A stretch of 34,720 bases of DNA from the NCBI GenBank assembly GCA_017857395.1, contig JAFMDF010000067.1:1-34720 (forward strand), read 5' to 3'. The DNA is from Bacteroidota bacterium. GTDB lineage: Bacteria > Bacteroidota > Bacteroidia > Chitinophagales > Saprospiraceae. The number at the start of each line of letters is the position of its first letter. Within the stretch, counting starts at the first letter, position 1. The position numbers and the translations under genes are program-made. A model generated the notes under the pieces. That model searched no databases. It saw only the letters and a program-made list of their open reading frames with translations, and had not been told where the DNA came from. Below are positions 24,716-34,513 of this stretch, piece after piece.

Positions 24716-27700
24716 CTACTCAACAGTAACCCGAATCCCCTCAGAATGACTACTAAACTCAGGCGCATACATACATTGCAAAGAAGTCACCCCATTAGAA
24801 AAATCACCTTGATGCGCCACTCGTAAAGGATACTCAAAAACATGCGTCCCTTTAGACAAATGCGAAATAAAGAAGTTCGTTGCCAAGTCACCTGTACTTT
24901 CATAATAACCTAATCCCCCCTTCCATTTATAGCTACTCAAGACATTGATTGGTTCAAAACCACTTGCGCGCATATCTTTTAAATGCATATACTCCATAGC
25001 TCTATCTACTCGGATTTCAATGCGCACTTTTATTTTATCTCCAGGTTGTAAGGTTGCACCTGCTGAAATGGGTGTCAATTGCGGCCCTGTATCAGAAGCT
25101 ACTACTTTAAACAATTGTTTGTCAATCGTTAAAGGCGTTTCCTTAAAGGTTTTTATTTTATCTAAATCTTCAAAATATTGCCAGTAGACAGCCCCCCAAG
25201 CAGGTTGTTTGTTTGGGTTTTTTACTTTTATTTGCGCCATATCTGCACTCACATCCGTACCGTTCCAAGACGTTTTAAAGTAACCTGTTCCTGCTTCTGG
25301 TGTTTTTTGAGCTTGGTCAATTTGCTTCGTGTAGGCTTTATTTTTACCTAGTGATACTTTTACTTGTTGGTCTTCTAAAATCCAATTATCGCCACTCATT
25401 AATAAGGCATAAGTCACCGCACTTGTTGCTTTAGTGGTCTTCCAATGATTGGTTTGTTTATTCTTTAATAGCCAGATTTTTAGCTCATTGACTAAGGCAA
25501 CATCTTGTGCCACTTCTTCAAATAATTCAATCGCTAAAGCATGGGTTTCAATTGGTAATTGATGCCAGTAGTAACCACTTGGATTATTCCAATACATACC
25601 CAATTCTTCACTCTGTAACGCTCTTTCTTTCAGTGATTTTAGAATATCTTGTGGTACTGCTTTTCTTTTCATTCGATTCAATGTCAAACCAATCATACTT
25701 TCTTGGTAAATGCCTTTATTTAACCAAAATTTCTCTGCTTGGCTCACATAATAATCGAAAGCTTTATTTGTCGATTGATTTCTTTCCACATCAGGAAAGA
25801 ACGACCGAGCATATAAATAATGAATGACAATATTAGTTAAATGGTCATCCTCAAATTTAGTATGCCCTTTTTGCACACTTTTAGCTAGGTCATCATATTG
25901 TTCCTTCATTCGAGCATCGGTATAAGCAAGGGCTTGGTGCAACATTTGTGTCACGCCACTTTCTTGACCAATGTCTAATGCATTTAGCTTTTGTAAATGC
26001 CCCATTCCTTCCACTAAATTTTGGGTAATATACCAACTATCTCGACCACCAGGAAACCAAGCAAATCCACCATTTGACAATTGTCTATCTGTGATTTTTG
26101 CCAAAGTAATCGCCTGTTCTTCTGCCATTCGATTTAAATCGAATAACAAACCGATGTTTTTCTTTTGTTCTTCCTCGCTTTGTGCCGCTAAGACCCAAGG
26201 CGTTTCTTCTAATAAAGCAGATTTTAATTCCTGATTCTTCGATAAATTACTCTTCATCGCATCTGTACCTTTCCAACTATCAAAAACGGTTTTGATTTTT
26301 GGATGGGCATTCGCTACCGTACTCGCTAGTGCATTGGCATAATATCTGTTGAAAACTTGTTCCGTACAATCGTAAGGATATTCCATCAGATAAGGCAAGG
26401 CTTGAACGGCATACCATGCTGGATTGGACGTAAACTCTAAAGTATATTTATGAGGTGTTAAGGAATTAGAACTGCCTACATTTTTTAAACTTTCTAAAGT
26501 AAACGTCTTGGTTTCTTTACCTCTTAATGCCAATGGTTTGGTTTCTGTCACTAACATTCGATTCGTTACTACAGGAATTGTGCTTTCTTCTCCGTCAGAA
26601 TAGTTACCAGCCGTGGCAATCACTCGATGCGTAACTGCCATCACTTCTCCAAAAGGAATATCCAATGTCCAACTTAATGGGGCAGATTGACCAGCTTTTG
26701 CCGTAAATGGAATAATGGCTTTATCAATACCTAATTTGGCATCAATTGGCTGCATTGTCAACGCATCAAATAACTGAATGGTTGCTTCTCCTGTTAACTC
26801 ATTCTCAGTTAAATTACTGACTTTAGCCGTGAAATTAATTTTATCACCTTCTCGCAAAAATCTCGGCGCATTCGGTTGCACCATCAATTCCTTTTGCGTG
26901 ATAATTTCCTTAGACGTCTTCGCTATCTTTAAATCTTTGGTCGTTGCCAAGCCTAAAAATTTCCACCGAGTCAAGGCTTCATTCATGGTAAATTTAATCA
27001 CCACATTTCCTTCTGCGTCGGTCTTTAAATTTGGCATAAAAAAGACCGTTTCATTGAGATTGGTTCTTACTTTTACATCCGCTAAAGCTGTTTTAGGCTT
27101 TGTTTTAATAACTCCCTCCTCCTCTTCAATTTGAACACCATTTGCTTTACCTGCCAGTGCAGGGGCAGCATCTGCCATAACTGACATCTCCATCATTTCT
27201 GCTTCTGGTGCAGCAGAATCCATCATCATCGGCGTCCGCTTCATCACTCTTCCTCCCAGACTTCTAGCATAAGCTATTGGACGGCCATAAAAAGGAAAAC
27301 CAAACCAGTTCAAATATTGGTAACTCTTTTGCGTCATCCGCACATGCTCTGGTTGCCAGTTCCGAGCGTAAACATACGTATGCTGCATATTAAACCCATT
27401 GCTAACCCATTGAATCTGCGGATAGCCATCTACTGGAAAAACATCTAAGGCCCAATCATTGACCGCAAATTGGTCTAGGGAAGCATCATACATAGCAGCG
27501 ACCATTTCTGCGGCCACTTTTTCACTTTTAGGGCCCGATATTTTAATTTGCCACTCTTCTTCTTGTCCAGGTTTTAATTTATCTCTAAAGGTCGCATATT
27601 CAATTTTTAGTTCCTTATTTGACCAAGGGACATTAATCGTCTTGCTTTGTTTATAAGTTCGATTATTATTCGTGAAAGTGATATGATAATGGAAATTACC

Positions 27701-30700
27701 TCTATCTTTTTCCGCAATTGGAAATTGTACATCTTCTTTACCTTGAATCATCTTCCATTCTCGACTTATCAATTTTCCTTTTTTCTCTACTTCTACTAAG
27801 GCATGAATTTCTGACAAACCAGTTCCAATACATACTTCCGCTATTTCGGATGGTTCAAATTTCTTGGTAGGATGGTCCAGCCACATTGCGTCATTTCCGA
27901 CAAAAGGTTTTGCTGTTAAATCATATAATTGAAAGTATTTTTTAACTTCAATTGCCTGGCCGTATTTGTCCTTAGTCGTTAAGGTTAATTCATACTGACC
28001 TTGTTCCCAATTATTAACTGGTAAAGCCCATAAACGCTTCAATCGAGTATCAATGCTTTGTTTGTAAATAGCTTTATCTGCTTGCCAATTCCTCTTTTCA
28101 TCTTCATTTTTATAAGCATAATCAGGAAATTGCTTTCTAAATTCCTTTTCCGAGAGGGTATAAACATCCGCTTTCTCCCAAAATCTCTTTTTATAAACAG
28201 TTGATGGTGTTTTTAATTGATGGACAATAATATCTACCGTCGCTGCCTCAAATTCGCCCGCTAAATTTTTAGTACTTACCTTTAATGGGAATGGTTCGTT
28301 TTGTTCAATTTTCTCAGGCACTTCCACATCCGCTACTAGGGCAATATAACCTACCGAAGTTCGCATATCGTTCGATTGCGTTTCTCCTGTTATGTCAGTT
28401 ACATCCGCAAAAACTCGATAAGTAAATTCTGGCTTCTCATCTGCTGGAATGGATTCATCTGGAATTGCCTTAAATTGAATCGTAAATTTCCCATTGGCAT
28501 CCGTCGTTCCTACTCCATTCACGATTTCCATTTCTGGTCGTTGGTATGGATTATATCGGTAGTAATAATAAGGTCGGTAAGGAAATCGAACTTGTCGCAC
28601 CACCCGATATTGAACTTTTGCATTATCAATATTATTCCCTGCAAAGGCTTTCGCTACTCCTTCCACCGTCAGTTCCTCTCCTAATTTATAACTGCCTTGG
28701 ATTGGATTAAAAGTCACCTCAAACTTAGGTCGTTTGTATTCTTCTACTCTAAAATATTGGCTTCCACCTAAACTAGAAACTAGACTCATACCTCCCAACA
28801 AACCACTTTTAGGTGCTTTAAAAGAACCGTTGATTGTGCCATATTCATTGGTCGTCAAACTCAATTTTTCCACTTCCTGCTGATTCACATCAAAAAAGGT
28901 GACTTCCACTTTTTTATTCGGCTGAATGGAAGGCATGCCACTCGGTGTTTTTTCAATGACAATCCCTTTAAAGTAAACCGTTTGTCCTGGTCTATAAATG
29001 GCTCGGTCTAAGAAAAAGTGAGTATGCATTGTGCTAGGTCCTTGACGATCATAGTAATAATTGGAATAATTATCGTCTAAAAATAAAACATCTTCCCCTT
29101 TAATCAATTTGACCTTAAAATTCTCTCTTTCATTCATTTGCAAGCTCACCATTCCTTCTGCATTACTAGTGGCACTTGCTGTTTTTTTATAATTATATTT
29201 TCGAGTTAACGCATTATATTTTCGAGTGTATAATTCTGCAATTACACCAGCTAATGGTTTCCCTGTAGTTCTATCTACAATGACCAATTCAGGCTGTAGT
29301 TTCCCCGAGGTTCTTGACCAATTTGCCAAATTAGAGACATGGGTAAACGTGTATCCAACTGCGTTATTTTCACCAGAAAAATTAGCGTTATCGGCAATCA
29401 ATACGCCATAATAACCAAAAGGTAATTTATCTAAACCAATCTCTGTTCGATGCGTGCGATAATCTCCTTCTTGTGGTAAATCAATCGTTTTTTGTTGAAT
29501 TGTTTTTCGTCCATTTAACCAAGAAACAATATCTTTTTGGCTTTTGCCTATAATTTTATCTTGTTCCTCATAACCAATCTCTACTATTTTTAAATATACT
29601 TTAGGTACATTTCGATAGCTAATAGAAGCCAAAATCGGTGCATCTGGTAAGTTTACTTTTTCAATATTTAACTGCAATTCCTTCCGCAATAAACTCGCTT
29701 GCAAATTTCGACAAGCATTCGCCCCAACAGATTTTGGAAATTTAGCAATCCCTTGCGTACATAAATTATAAGCTTTTAGCCAATCTAATTTGCCAATATT
29801 TTCTGGGTTTGCTTGATACTGCTGCCCTCGGTTATAATATAATTCCGCTAATTTATGTACTATTTCTGCATAAGCTGGGTTATTCAAATATTTGGCCCCT
29901 AAGCCTTCTAATGCCTTTTCATATAAATTCTCTTTGTCTCCATTAATGATATTATCATAAACAAATTTCAAGCGTTTTAAATCTGCATCAATTAAAGCTG
30001 CTGGAGATTTATCGTCCAAATGTGCTTTTAATACCTCTTGATATAATAAGATGGTTTGGTATTTACCAGATTCGGTATCTTTCGTCTCAAAAGTAGCTTT
30101 GACAAATTCTTTAGCTGGTGCAAATGCCACTTTATCTCGCAAATAGAATTTATAAGCGGGTTCCGTTAGGTTATTCCCTTGATTATTAAAAAAGTCTAAA
30201 GCTCTATGTGCTAAAAAGTCATATAAGGTAGGTCTTAACCCTTCCGTATTCTGCCCTTTTTGCAAAATAATATTAAATTTATCAACATCAATCTTTTTGG
30301 TCATTTGACCACTAACTGATGCCAAATACAATGCCCTGCTTTTATCAATTAATTGCCCCATGGTCCAAGTCCGCACATCGTCATTTTTGAAATCGACGGT
30401 CTCCGTTCTATCTCTAATTTTCCAGAGGTTATTTTGCAAATATTGGCTATACATTTCTGCTTGCATAGATTGCAAGACCGCCTTAGCAGGAAACTCCGCT
30501 GTTTCTATTTCTTGTTCAAAAGCATAAATCGCCTTCACCAAGCCATCTTCTTCTAATTGGACCTGATATTTGCCTTTATATATAATGGCTTTAATCGTTT
30601 GTGGACTATTTTCCTCTTTTTTAGCCTTATTATATATTGCTTCTACATGTTCTAAAGCAGATTTGGGCAATCCTTTTTGTTCAAGAGAATCGACTATTTC

Positions 30701-30820
30701 CCAGGCTTTTTCGTAACTCTCATTTTCAAAATTGGGCATTAGTTGATTTTGTGTGTTAGTGTAAAAATGGAGTGATGCCATTGCCAAAATAGCAACGAAC
30801 AACAAAGGTAATTTTCTCAT
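24716..30820 (-). CDS. Alpha-2-macroglobulin family protein with thioester motif
   Basis: A giant secreted or periplasmic protein, about 2034 aa from the ATG at 30820, which begins with a signal-like segment (MRKLPLLFVAILAMASL). In-frame ATGs at 30844 and 30943 would add residues before it. The first 500 residues are helical and peculiar to Bacteroidota members. MG-type beta domains follow (AIYRPGQTVYFKGIV near 610 is the MG2 signature). Residues about 1190-1240 are a flexible Met/Ala/Glu-rich stretch in bait-region position. The thioester motif YDCTEQ has its cysteine at about 1485, followed by a helical thioester-domain toroid (GGFAWFPGGRDSWYITQNLVEGMG) and a receptor-binding-like C-terminal beta domain. 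Such proteins trap proteases covalently, protecting the cell envelope. The usual partner PBP1C is not adjacent. Its stop codon abuts the inverted repeat of the GxxExxY unit. Confidence 0.93.
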   Translation of the reverse strand: MRKLPLLFVAILAMASLHFYTNTQNQLMPNFENESYEKAWEIVDSLEQKGLPKSALEHVEAIYNKAKKEENSPQTIKAIIYKGKYQVQLEEDGLVKAIYAFEQEIETAEFPAKAVLQSMQAEMYSQYLQNNLWKIRDRTETVDFKNDDVRTWTMGQLIDKSRALYLASVSGQMTKKIDVDKFNIILQKGQNTEGLRPTLYDFLAHRALDFFNNQGNNLTEPAYKFYLRDKVAFAPAKEFVKATFETKDTESGKYQTILLYQEVLKAHLDDKSPAALIDADLKRLKFVYDNIINGDKENLYEKALEGLGAKYLNNPAYAEIVHKLAELYYNRGQQYQANPENIGKLDWLKAYNLCTQGIAKFPKSVGANACRNLQASLLRKELQLNIEKVNLPDAPILASISYRNVPKVYLKIVEIGYEEQDKIIGKSQKDIVSWLNGRKTIQQKTIDLPQEGDYRTHRTEIGLDKLPFGYYGVLIADNANFSGENNAVGYTFTHVSNLANWSRTSGKLQPELVIVDRTTGKPLAGVIAELYTRKYNALTRKYNYKKTASATSNAEGMVSLQMNERENFKVKLIKGEDVLFLDDNYSNYYYDRQGPSTMHTHFFLDRAIYRPGQTVYFKGIVIEKTPSGMPSIQPNKKVEVTFFDVNQQEVEKLSLTTNEYGTINGSFKAPKSGLLGGMSLVSSLGGSQYFRVEEYKRPKFEVTFNPIQGSYKLGEELTVEGVAKAFAGNNIDNAKVQYRVVRQVRFPYRPYYYYRYNPYQRPEMEIVNGVGTTDANGKFTIQFKAIPDESIPADEKPEFTYRVFADVTDITGETQSNDMRTSVGYIALVADVEVPEKIEQNEPFPLKVSTKNLAGEFEAATVDIIVHQLKTPSTVYKKRFWEKADVYTLSEKEFRKQFPDYAYKNEDEKRNWQADKAIYKQSIDTRLKRLWALPVNNWEQGQYELTLTTKDKYGQAIEVKKYFQLYDLTAKPFVGNDAMWLDHPTKKFEPSEIAEVCIGTGLSEIHALVEVEKKGKLISREWKMIQGKEDVQFPIAEKDRGNFHYHITFTNNNRTYKQSKTINVPWSNKELKIEYATFRDKLKPGQEEEWQIKISGPKSEKVAAEMVAAMYDASLDQFAVNDWALDVFPVDGYPQIQWVSNGFNMQHTYVYARNWQPEHVRMTQKSYQYLNWFGFPFYGRPIAYARSLGGRVMKRTPMMMDSAAPEAEMMEMSVMADAAPALAGKANGVQIEEEEGVIKTKPKTALADVKVRTNLNETVFFMPNLKTDAEGNVVIKFTMNEALTRWKFLGLATTKDLKIAKTSKEIITQKELMVQPNAPRFLREGDKINFTAKVSNLTENELTGEATIQLFDALTMQPIDAKLGIDKAIIPFTAKAGQSAPLSWTLDIPFGEVMAVTHRVIATAGNYSDGEESTIPVVTNRMLVTETKPLALRGKETKTFTLESLKNVGSSNSLTPHKYTLEFTSNPAWYAVQALPYLMEYPYDCTEQVFNRYYANALASTVANAHPKIKTVFDSWKGTDAMKSNLSKNQELKSALLEETPWVLAAQSEEEQKKNIGLLFDLNRMAEEQAITLAKITDRQLSNGGFAWFPGGRDSWYITQNLVEGMGHLQKLNALDIGQESGVTQMLHQALAYTDARMKEQYDDLAKSVQKGHTKFEDDHLTNIVIHYLYARSFFPDVERNQSTNKAFDYYVSQAEKFWLNKGIYQESMIGLTLNRMKRKAVPQDILKSLKERALQSEELGMYWNNPSGYYWHQLPIETHALAIELFEEVAQDVALVNELKIWLLKNKQTNHWKTTKATSAVTYALLMSGDNWILEDQQVKVSLGKNKAYTKQIDQAQKTPEAGTGYFKTSWNGTDVSADMAQIKVKNPNKQPAWGAVYWQYFEDLDKIKTFKETPLTIDKQLFKVVASDTGPQLTPISAGATLQPGDKIKVRIEIRVDRAMEYMHLKDMRASGFEPINVLSSYKWKGGLGYYESTGDLATNFFISHLSKGTHVFEYPLRVAHQGDFSNGVTSLQCMYAPEFSSHSEGIRVTVE

Positions 30821-31157
30821 AATTACTTGTTTTGATAGTTTCATAGAGTTTAAATGCGTCTCATTCATAAGATAACCGATTGATTGGTAATAACTTAGAA
30901 ACGAATTTTGTGGAAGATAAAGTATTTTGTTTGTGTTTTCCAAAAAAATCGCCCTTTTTGCTGATAAATTTTGCAGGATGGAAGGTTTAGTCCATAAACG
31001 CTTCTTTTCCCATTTATTTGCTAGTAAGACGTCAATAGATTGGAAATTGCATAAAGGGGAGTTCTTTTTAACGAGGTGTTAACGTTTTGGCAGATAGAAC
31101 AGGTTGCTGGTTATCTGCTTCGGATTACCCGTTAGTACGTCCAAACGGGCAACTGAA
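30821..31157. other. Spacer upstream of the macroglobulin-like gene
   Basis: It contains two small hairpins on the side of the RluE-like gene's stop: GCAGATA with TATCTGC (31090-31118) and CCCGTT with AACGGG (31128-31149). The 12-mer GGTTGCTGGTTA (31102-31113) lies in the first loop. No clear promoter for the 6-kb gene was found. Confidence 0.45.
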
Positions 31158-31730
31158 TCAAACCCCAAAATCATCTACTTCCACCACAGCCCCAGCTTTC
31201 AAATCCCCCAACCAAATCCCATGAATCCGTACTCGAAACAAACGAAGCGTAGGAAAACCAACAGCAGCGGTCATCTTTCGAACTTGCTTAAACTTCCCTT
31301 CGGTCAAAATAATAGACACCCAGCTGGTTGGCCCATGTCGTTCATCTCTAATTTTTACAATTCTAGGCAGAAATTCAGGTGGTGGAATTAATCGACTCGC
31401 TTGACAAGTATTGGTCATATATTTTACATTGCGAATGCCAATTTCTACGCCATTTTTCATTTGTTCAATAGCAACTTCATCAACCACCCCATCTACCTGC
31501 GCATAGTATTCTTTTTCAATATGCTTCGCTCGTACTCGCTCACTCATTTTACCGTCCGTCGTCAAAAATAATAGTCCTTCTGTCGTTTTATCTAGCCGAC
31601 CAATCGCCATCGTTCCTTTTGGAAAATCATATAATTCACCTAATAATTGGGTCTTTCTGTTTGTCTCCAAGACAAATTGGCTATGAAAATTATAAGGTTT
31701 ATGGATAATAAAGTGCCGATGCTTCGTCAT
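31158..31730 (-). CDS. rluE: RluE-type 23S rRNA pseudouridine synthase
   Basis: A 190-aa enzyme of the RsuA/RluB/E/F family, isomerising uridine to pseudouridine in rRNA (EC 5.4.99.-). The catalytic aspartate is D47 in GRLDKTTEGLLFLTTDG; KEYYAQVDGVVDE, LTEGKFKQVRKMTAAVGFPTLRLFRVRIHG and a short C-terminal strand complete the fold. The S4 RNA-binding domain of RsuA and RluB is absent, and the start HFIIHKPYNFHSQFV resembles E. coli RluE, so RluE (U2457 of 23S rRNA) is the best guess; site specificity cannot be fixed from sequence. Confidence 0.85.
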   Translation of the reverse strand: MTKHRHFIIHKPYNFHSQFVLETNRKTQLLGELYDFPKGTMAIGRLDKTTEGLLFLTTDGKMSERVRAKHIEKEYYAQVDGVVDEVAIEQMKNGVEIGIRNVKYMTNTCQASRLIPPPEFLPRIVKIRDERHGPTSWVSIILTEGKFKQVRKMTAAVGFPTLRLFRVRIHGIWLGDLKAGAVVEVDDFGV

Positions 31731-31854
31731 AAATTCTTGACTTTGGTAAAAAGCTGCAATAATAATAGGTTTTTCTGGTTTGTCTCCAAAAATAGTTCAA
31801 TCAATTGCTTGTTTTAACAACAATTGTTCGTCTTTACTACATTATTAAATATTA

Positions 31855-31896
31855 ATACAATTTAATTGAATCATTATACAATTTAATTTATCTTTG
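31855..31896 (+). promoter_or_regulatory. Candidate promoter with direct repeats, upstream of the E1 gene
   Basis: TTG (31866-31868), 20 nt, then TATCTTTG (31889-31896) fit the Bacteroidota -33/-7 consensus. Transcription would start near 31903, giving a leader of about 150 nt. A 13-bp exact direct repeat, ATACAATTTAATT, occurs at 31855-31867 and 31876-31888, a 21-bp period (two helical turns) covering the -33 box and the spacer, as a regulator site might. A 10-bp palindrome AACAATTGTT lies upstream at 31819-31828. Confidence 0.5.
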
Positions 31897-31946
31897 TCTC
31901 ATTAATAAAAAGCATTCCCTTTCAAAAAAATACAAATTTAGAAGAG

Positions 31947-32019
31947 AGAGTAGAGATTAGAGAAAAGAGATACAACGCTAACGTTCCATCAATTGTGTCT
32001 TGCCTCTAATCTCTACTCT
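31947..32019. repeat. TAGAG-word inverted repeat in the leader of the E1 gene
   Basis: AGAGTAGAGATTAGAG (31947-31962) is perfectly complementary to 32004-32019. Pairing continues imperfectly both inward (AAGAGATACAA with TTGTGTCTT) and outward (AAATTT on both sides). It lies 31 bp before the ATG and downstream of the candidate promoter, so it would form a strong hairpin in the mRNA leader. There is no T-run, so it is not a simple terminator. Confidence 0.8.
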
Positions 32020-32050
32020 ACAAATTTAAATACAATAAAAAACCCTGATT

Positions 32051-34513
32051 ATGACTGCGACAAATTTGTTATTTGAAAAAAGAGCTAAAAATACCCCTAA
32101 AAAACAAGTAAAGATAAAGGACAAGTCCCTCACAAAATCCCCTCTAAAAAGACAACGCATCCTTTCCGATTTTAAAATTGCTTATCAAAGTCGCTTGGTG
32201 AGTAATGTTACTCGCAAAGAAGTGTTGAATGGTCGTGCAAAATTTGGTTTAGAAAGTTCTGGTAAGGAGCTATTGCAATTGGCAATGGCGAATAGTTTTC
32301 AAAAAGGAGATTTCTTCTCTGGCTACTATCGAGACCAAACTTTTATGATGAAATTGGGCATTGCCAATCCTGCCGAACTTTTTACGGCTATTTATGCGGA
32401 CATTGATAATGATAAATTTTCGGGTGGACGGCAAATGAATAATCATTTTGCTACACCAATGATTGACAAGGCAGGTAATTGGTTAGCACATACACAGCTT
32501 TATAATATCACTTCTCCCCTAGCCCCATTAGCAGGACAATTGCCACATGCTTTAGGACTTGCTTTTGCTTCTAAAAAATTTAGAGCGAGCAATCAAATTG
32601 ATGAAAATCTAAGTATTAATGGTAATGAAGTGAGTTTTGCCGTTTTAGGGGATGCGACTACTTCAGAAGGTATATTTTTCGAGTCTGTTAATGCAGCTTG
32701 TGTTTTACAAGTTCCGATGATTTTTGTGATTCAAGATGATGGTTGGGGTATTTCTGTGCCCACTGAATTACAAACTGCTAAGGGTAATATTTCTACGGTG
32801 CTACAAGGTTTCCAAAGAGATTTTAAGGGAGAAAAAGCTTGTGAAATTTATACCGTAAAAGCTTATGAATATGACAACTTATACGAGACGTTTGAAAAAG
32901 CGGTAAGCATCACTCGAAAAGAACATGTTCCTGCCATTATTCATATTACAGAATGTACCCAACAAAATGGGCATTCTACCTCTGGAAGTCACGAACGATA
33001 TAAACCTAAAGCAAGATTGGAATGGGAAAAAGAAATGGATTGTTTGGTGAAATTTGAGGATTTTATACGAGAAAATAAATGGGCAACTACGGAAGAATTA
33101 AATGAAATAAAGATAGATTTAGCCAAAACGGTTAAAGAAGGAAAACAAGCTGCTTGGCAACAATTTCAAGTGCCTTTTAAGGCAATGAAAAAAAAATTAA
33201 TCGATATTCTTACCCCTTTAATTACCAATAATTCTGCTAATGAAAAACTAAATGCCATTTATAAGGCATTAGTCAATATGCCGCATGGCAATAAGTCAGA
33301 TTTATTAGAAACTGCTCAAAAAGTATTATTGGTATTGGGCATGCAACAATCGACTAAAATTGAAGCCTTATTAAATTGGTGGCAATTAAATAATCATCAG
33401 TTAGTCAATCAGTATCAATCTAATTTACATAGTGCTACGGATAAAGCGGCAATCAATGCGCCTATCATTCCTGCCATTTTCACGGAAGAAAGTCCAATGA
33501 TGAATGGCTATGAAGTCCTAAACAAATACTTTGACCAATTATTTGACCATAATGATAAAGTCTATGCTTTTGGGCAAGATGTTGGAAAAATTGGTGGCGT
33601 GAATCAATGCTTTGCTGGCTTACAAAAAAAGTACGGTGAAAACAGAATTCATGATGCTGGTATTCGAGAATGGACGATTGTTGGACAAGCTATTGGCATG
33701 GCAATGAGAGGTTTAAGACCAATTGGCGAAATCCAATATTTAGATTATTTGGTCTATGCACTACCCGCTTTAACGGATGATTTAGCGACCTTAAGATGGC
33801 GAAGTAATGGGCAGCAAAAAGCGCCTGCTATTATTCGAACTAGAGGACACCGCTTAGAAGGTATTTGGCATAGTGGTTCACCTATGAGCATGTTATTGGG
33901 CAGTTTACGAGGCATCTATTTATGCACCCCTAGGAATATGACGCAAGCAGCAGGAATGTATAATACACTACTGCAATCGGATGACCCTGCGATTGTTATC
34001 GAACCATTAAATGGCTATCGAAAGAAAGAACAGTTACCTAGTAATTTAAAAGAATTCACCGTTCCATTAGGCGTTCCAGAAGTATTAAATGAAGGAAAAG
34101 ATATGACCTTAGTCACTTATGGTGCTTGTGTATCTATTGCGCAAGAAGCCGCTGAAGTACTAGCTAATTATAATATAAGTTTAGAAGTCATTGATGTGCA
34201 AACTTTATTGCCCTTTGATTTAGAACATAGAATTTCAGCATCTATTAAAAAGACCAATCGGATTATCTTTATGGATGAAGATGTGCCTGGCGGAGGTACT
34301 TCTTTTATGATGCAGAAAGTATTGGAAGAACAAAAAGGCTATCGATTTTTAGATGCCCAACCTGTTTCTATTACCGCAACTGAACATCGTACGCCTTATG
34401 GAGATAATGGAAATTATGTGACGAAGCCTGAAGTTTTTGATATTGTGAAGGTTGCTTTGGAAATTATGAAGGAAGCTGAACCTGCTGTGTTTGGGGCTTT
34501 TGGATTGGCTTGA
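32051..34513 (+). CDS. 2-oxo acid dehydrogenase E1 component, fused alpha and beta subunits
   Basis: An 820-aa thiamine diphosphate enzyme that decarboxylates a 2-oxo acid (pyruvate or branched-chain) and passes the acyl group to lipoylated E2. The N-terminal 35 residues are a basic, probably disordered extension. The alpha part (about 60-350) has YRDQTFMMKLG, GRQMNNHF, and the ThDP motif starting G200-D201 (GDATTSEG) and ending DDGWGIS, then the G-H-S-T-S-G-S-H-E-R loop. A helical linker (about 350-480) leads to the beta part (about 490-810) with FGQDVGKIGGV, GIREWTIVGQAIGMAMRGLRPIGEIQYLDYL, RTRGHRLEGIWHSGSPMSMLLG and VDVQTLLPFD-like IDVQTLLPFD. Fusion is common in Bacteroidota. Branched-chain versus pyruvate specificity is not decided. 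No E2 or E3 gene lies in the window. Confidence 0.93.
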   Translation: MTATNLLFEKRAKNTPKKQVKIKDKSLTKSPLKRQRILSDFKIAYQSRLVSNVTRKEVLNGRAKFGLESSGKELLQLAMANSFQKGDFFSGYYRDQTFMMKLGIANPAELFTAIYADIDNDKFSGGRQMNNHFATPMIDKAGNWLAHTQLYNITSPLAPLAGQLPHALGLAFASKKFRASNQIDENLSINGNEVSFAVLGDATTSEGIFFESVNAACVLQVPMIFVIQDDGWGISVPTELQTAKGNISTVLQGFQRDFKGEKACEIYTVKAYEYDNLYETFEKAVSITRKEHVPAIIHITECTQQNGHSTSGSHERYKPKARLEWEKEMDCLVKFEDFIRENKWATTEELNEIKIDLAKTVKEGKQAAWQQFQVPFKAMKKKLIDILTPLITNNSANEKLNAIYKALVNMPHGNKSDLLETAQKVLLVLGMQQSTKIEALLNWWQLNNHQLVNQYQSNLHSATDKAAINAPIIPAIFTEESPMMNGYEVLNKYFDQLFDHNDKVYAFGQDVGKIGGVNQCFAGLQKKYGENRIHDAGIREWTIVGQAIGMAMRGLRPIGEIQYLDYLVYALPALTDDLATLRWRSNGQQKAPAIIRTRGHRLEGIWHSGSPMSMLLGSLRGIYLCTPRNMTQAAGMYNTLLQSDDPAIVIEPLNGYRKKEQLPSNLKEFTVPLGVPEVLNEGKDMTLVTYGACVSIAQEAAEVLANYNISLEVIDVQTLLPFDLEHRISASIKKTNRIIFMDEDVPGGGTSFMMQKVLEEQKGYRFLDAQPVSITATEHRTPYGDNGNYVTKPEVFDIVKVALEIMKEAEPAVFGAFGLA

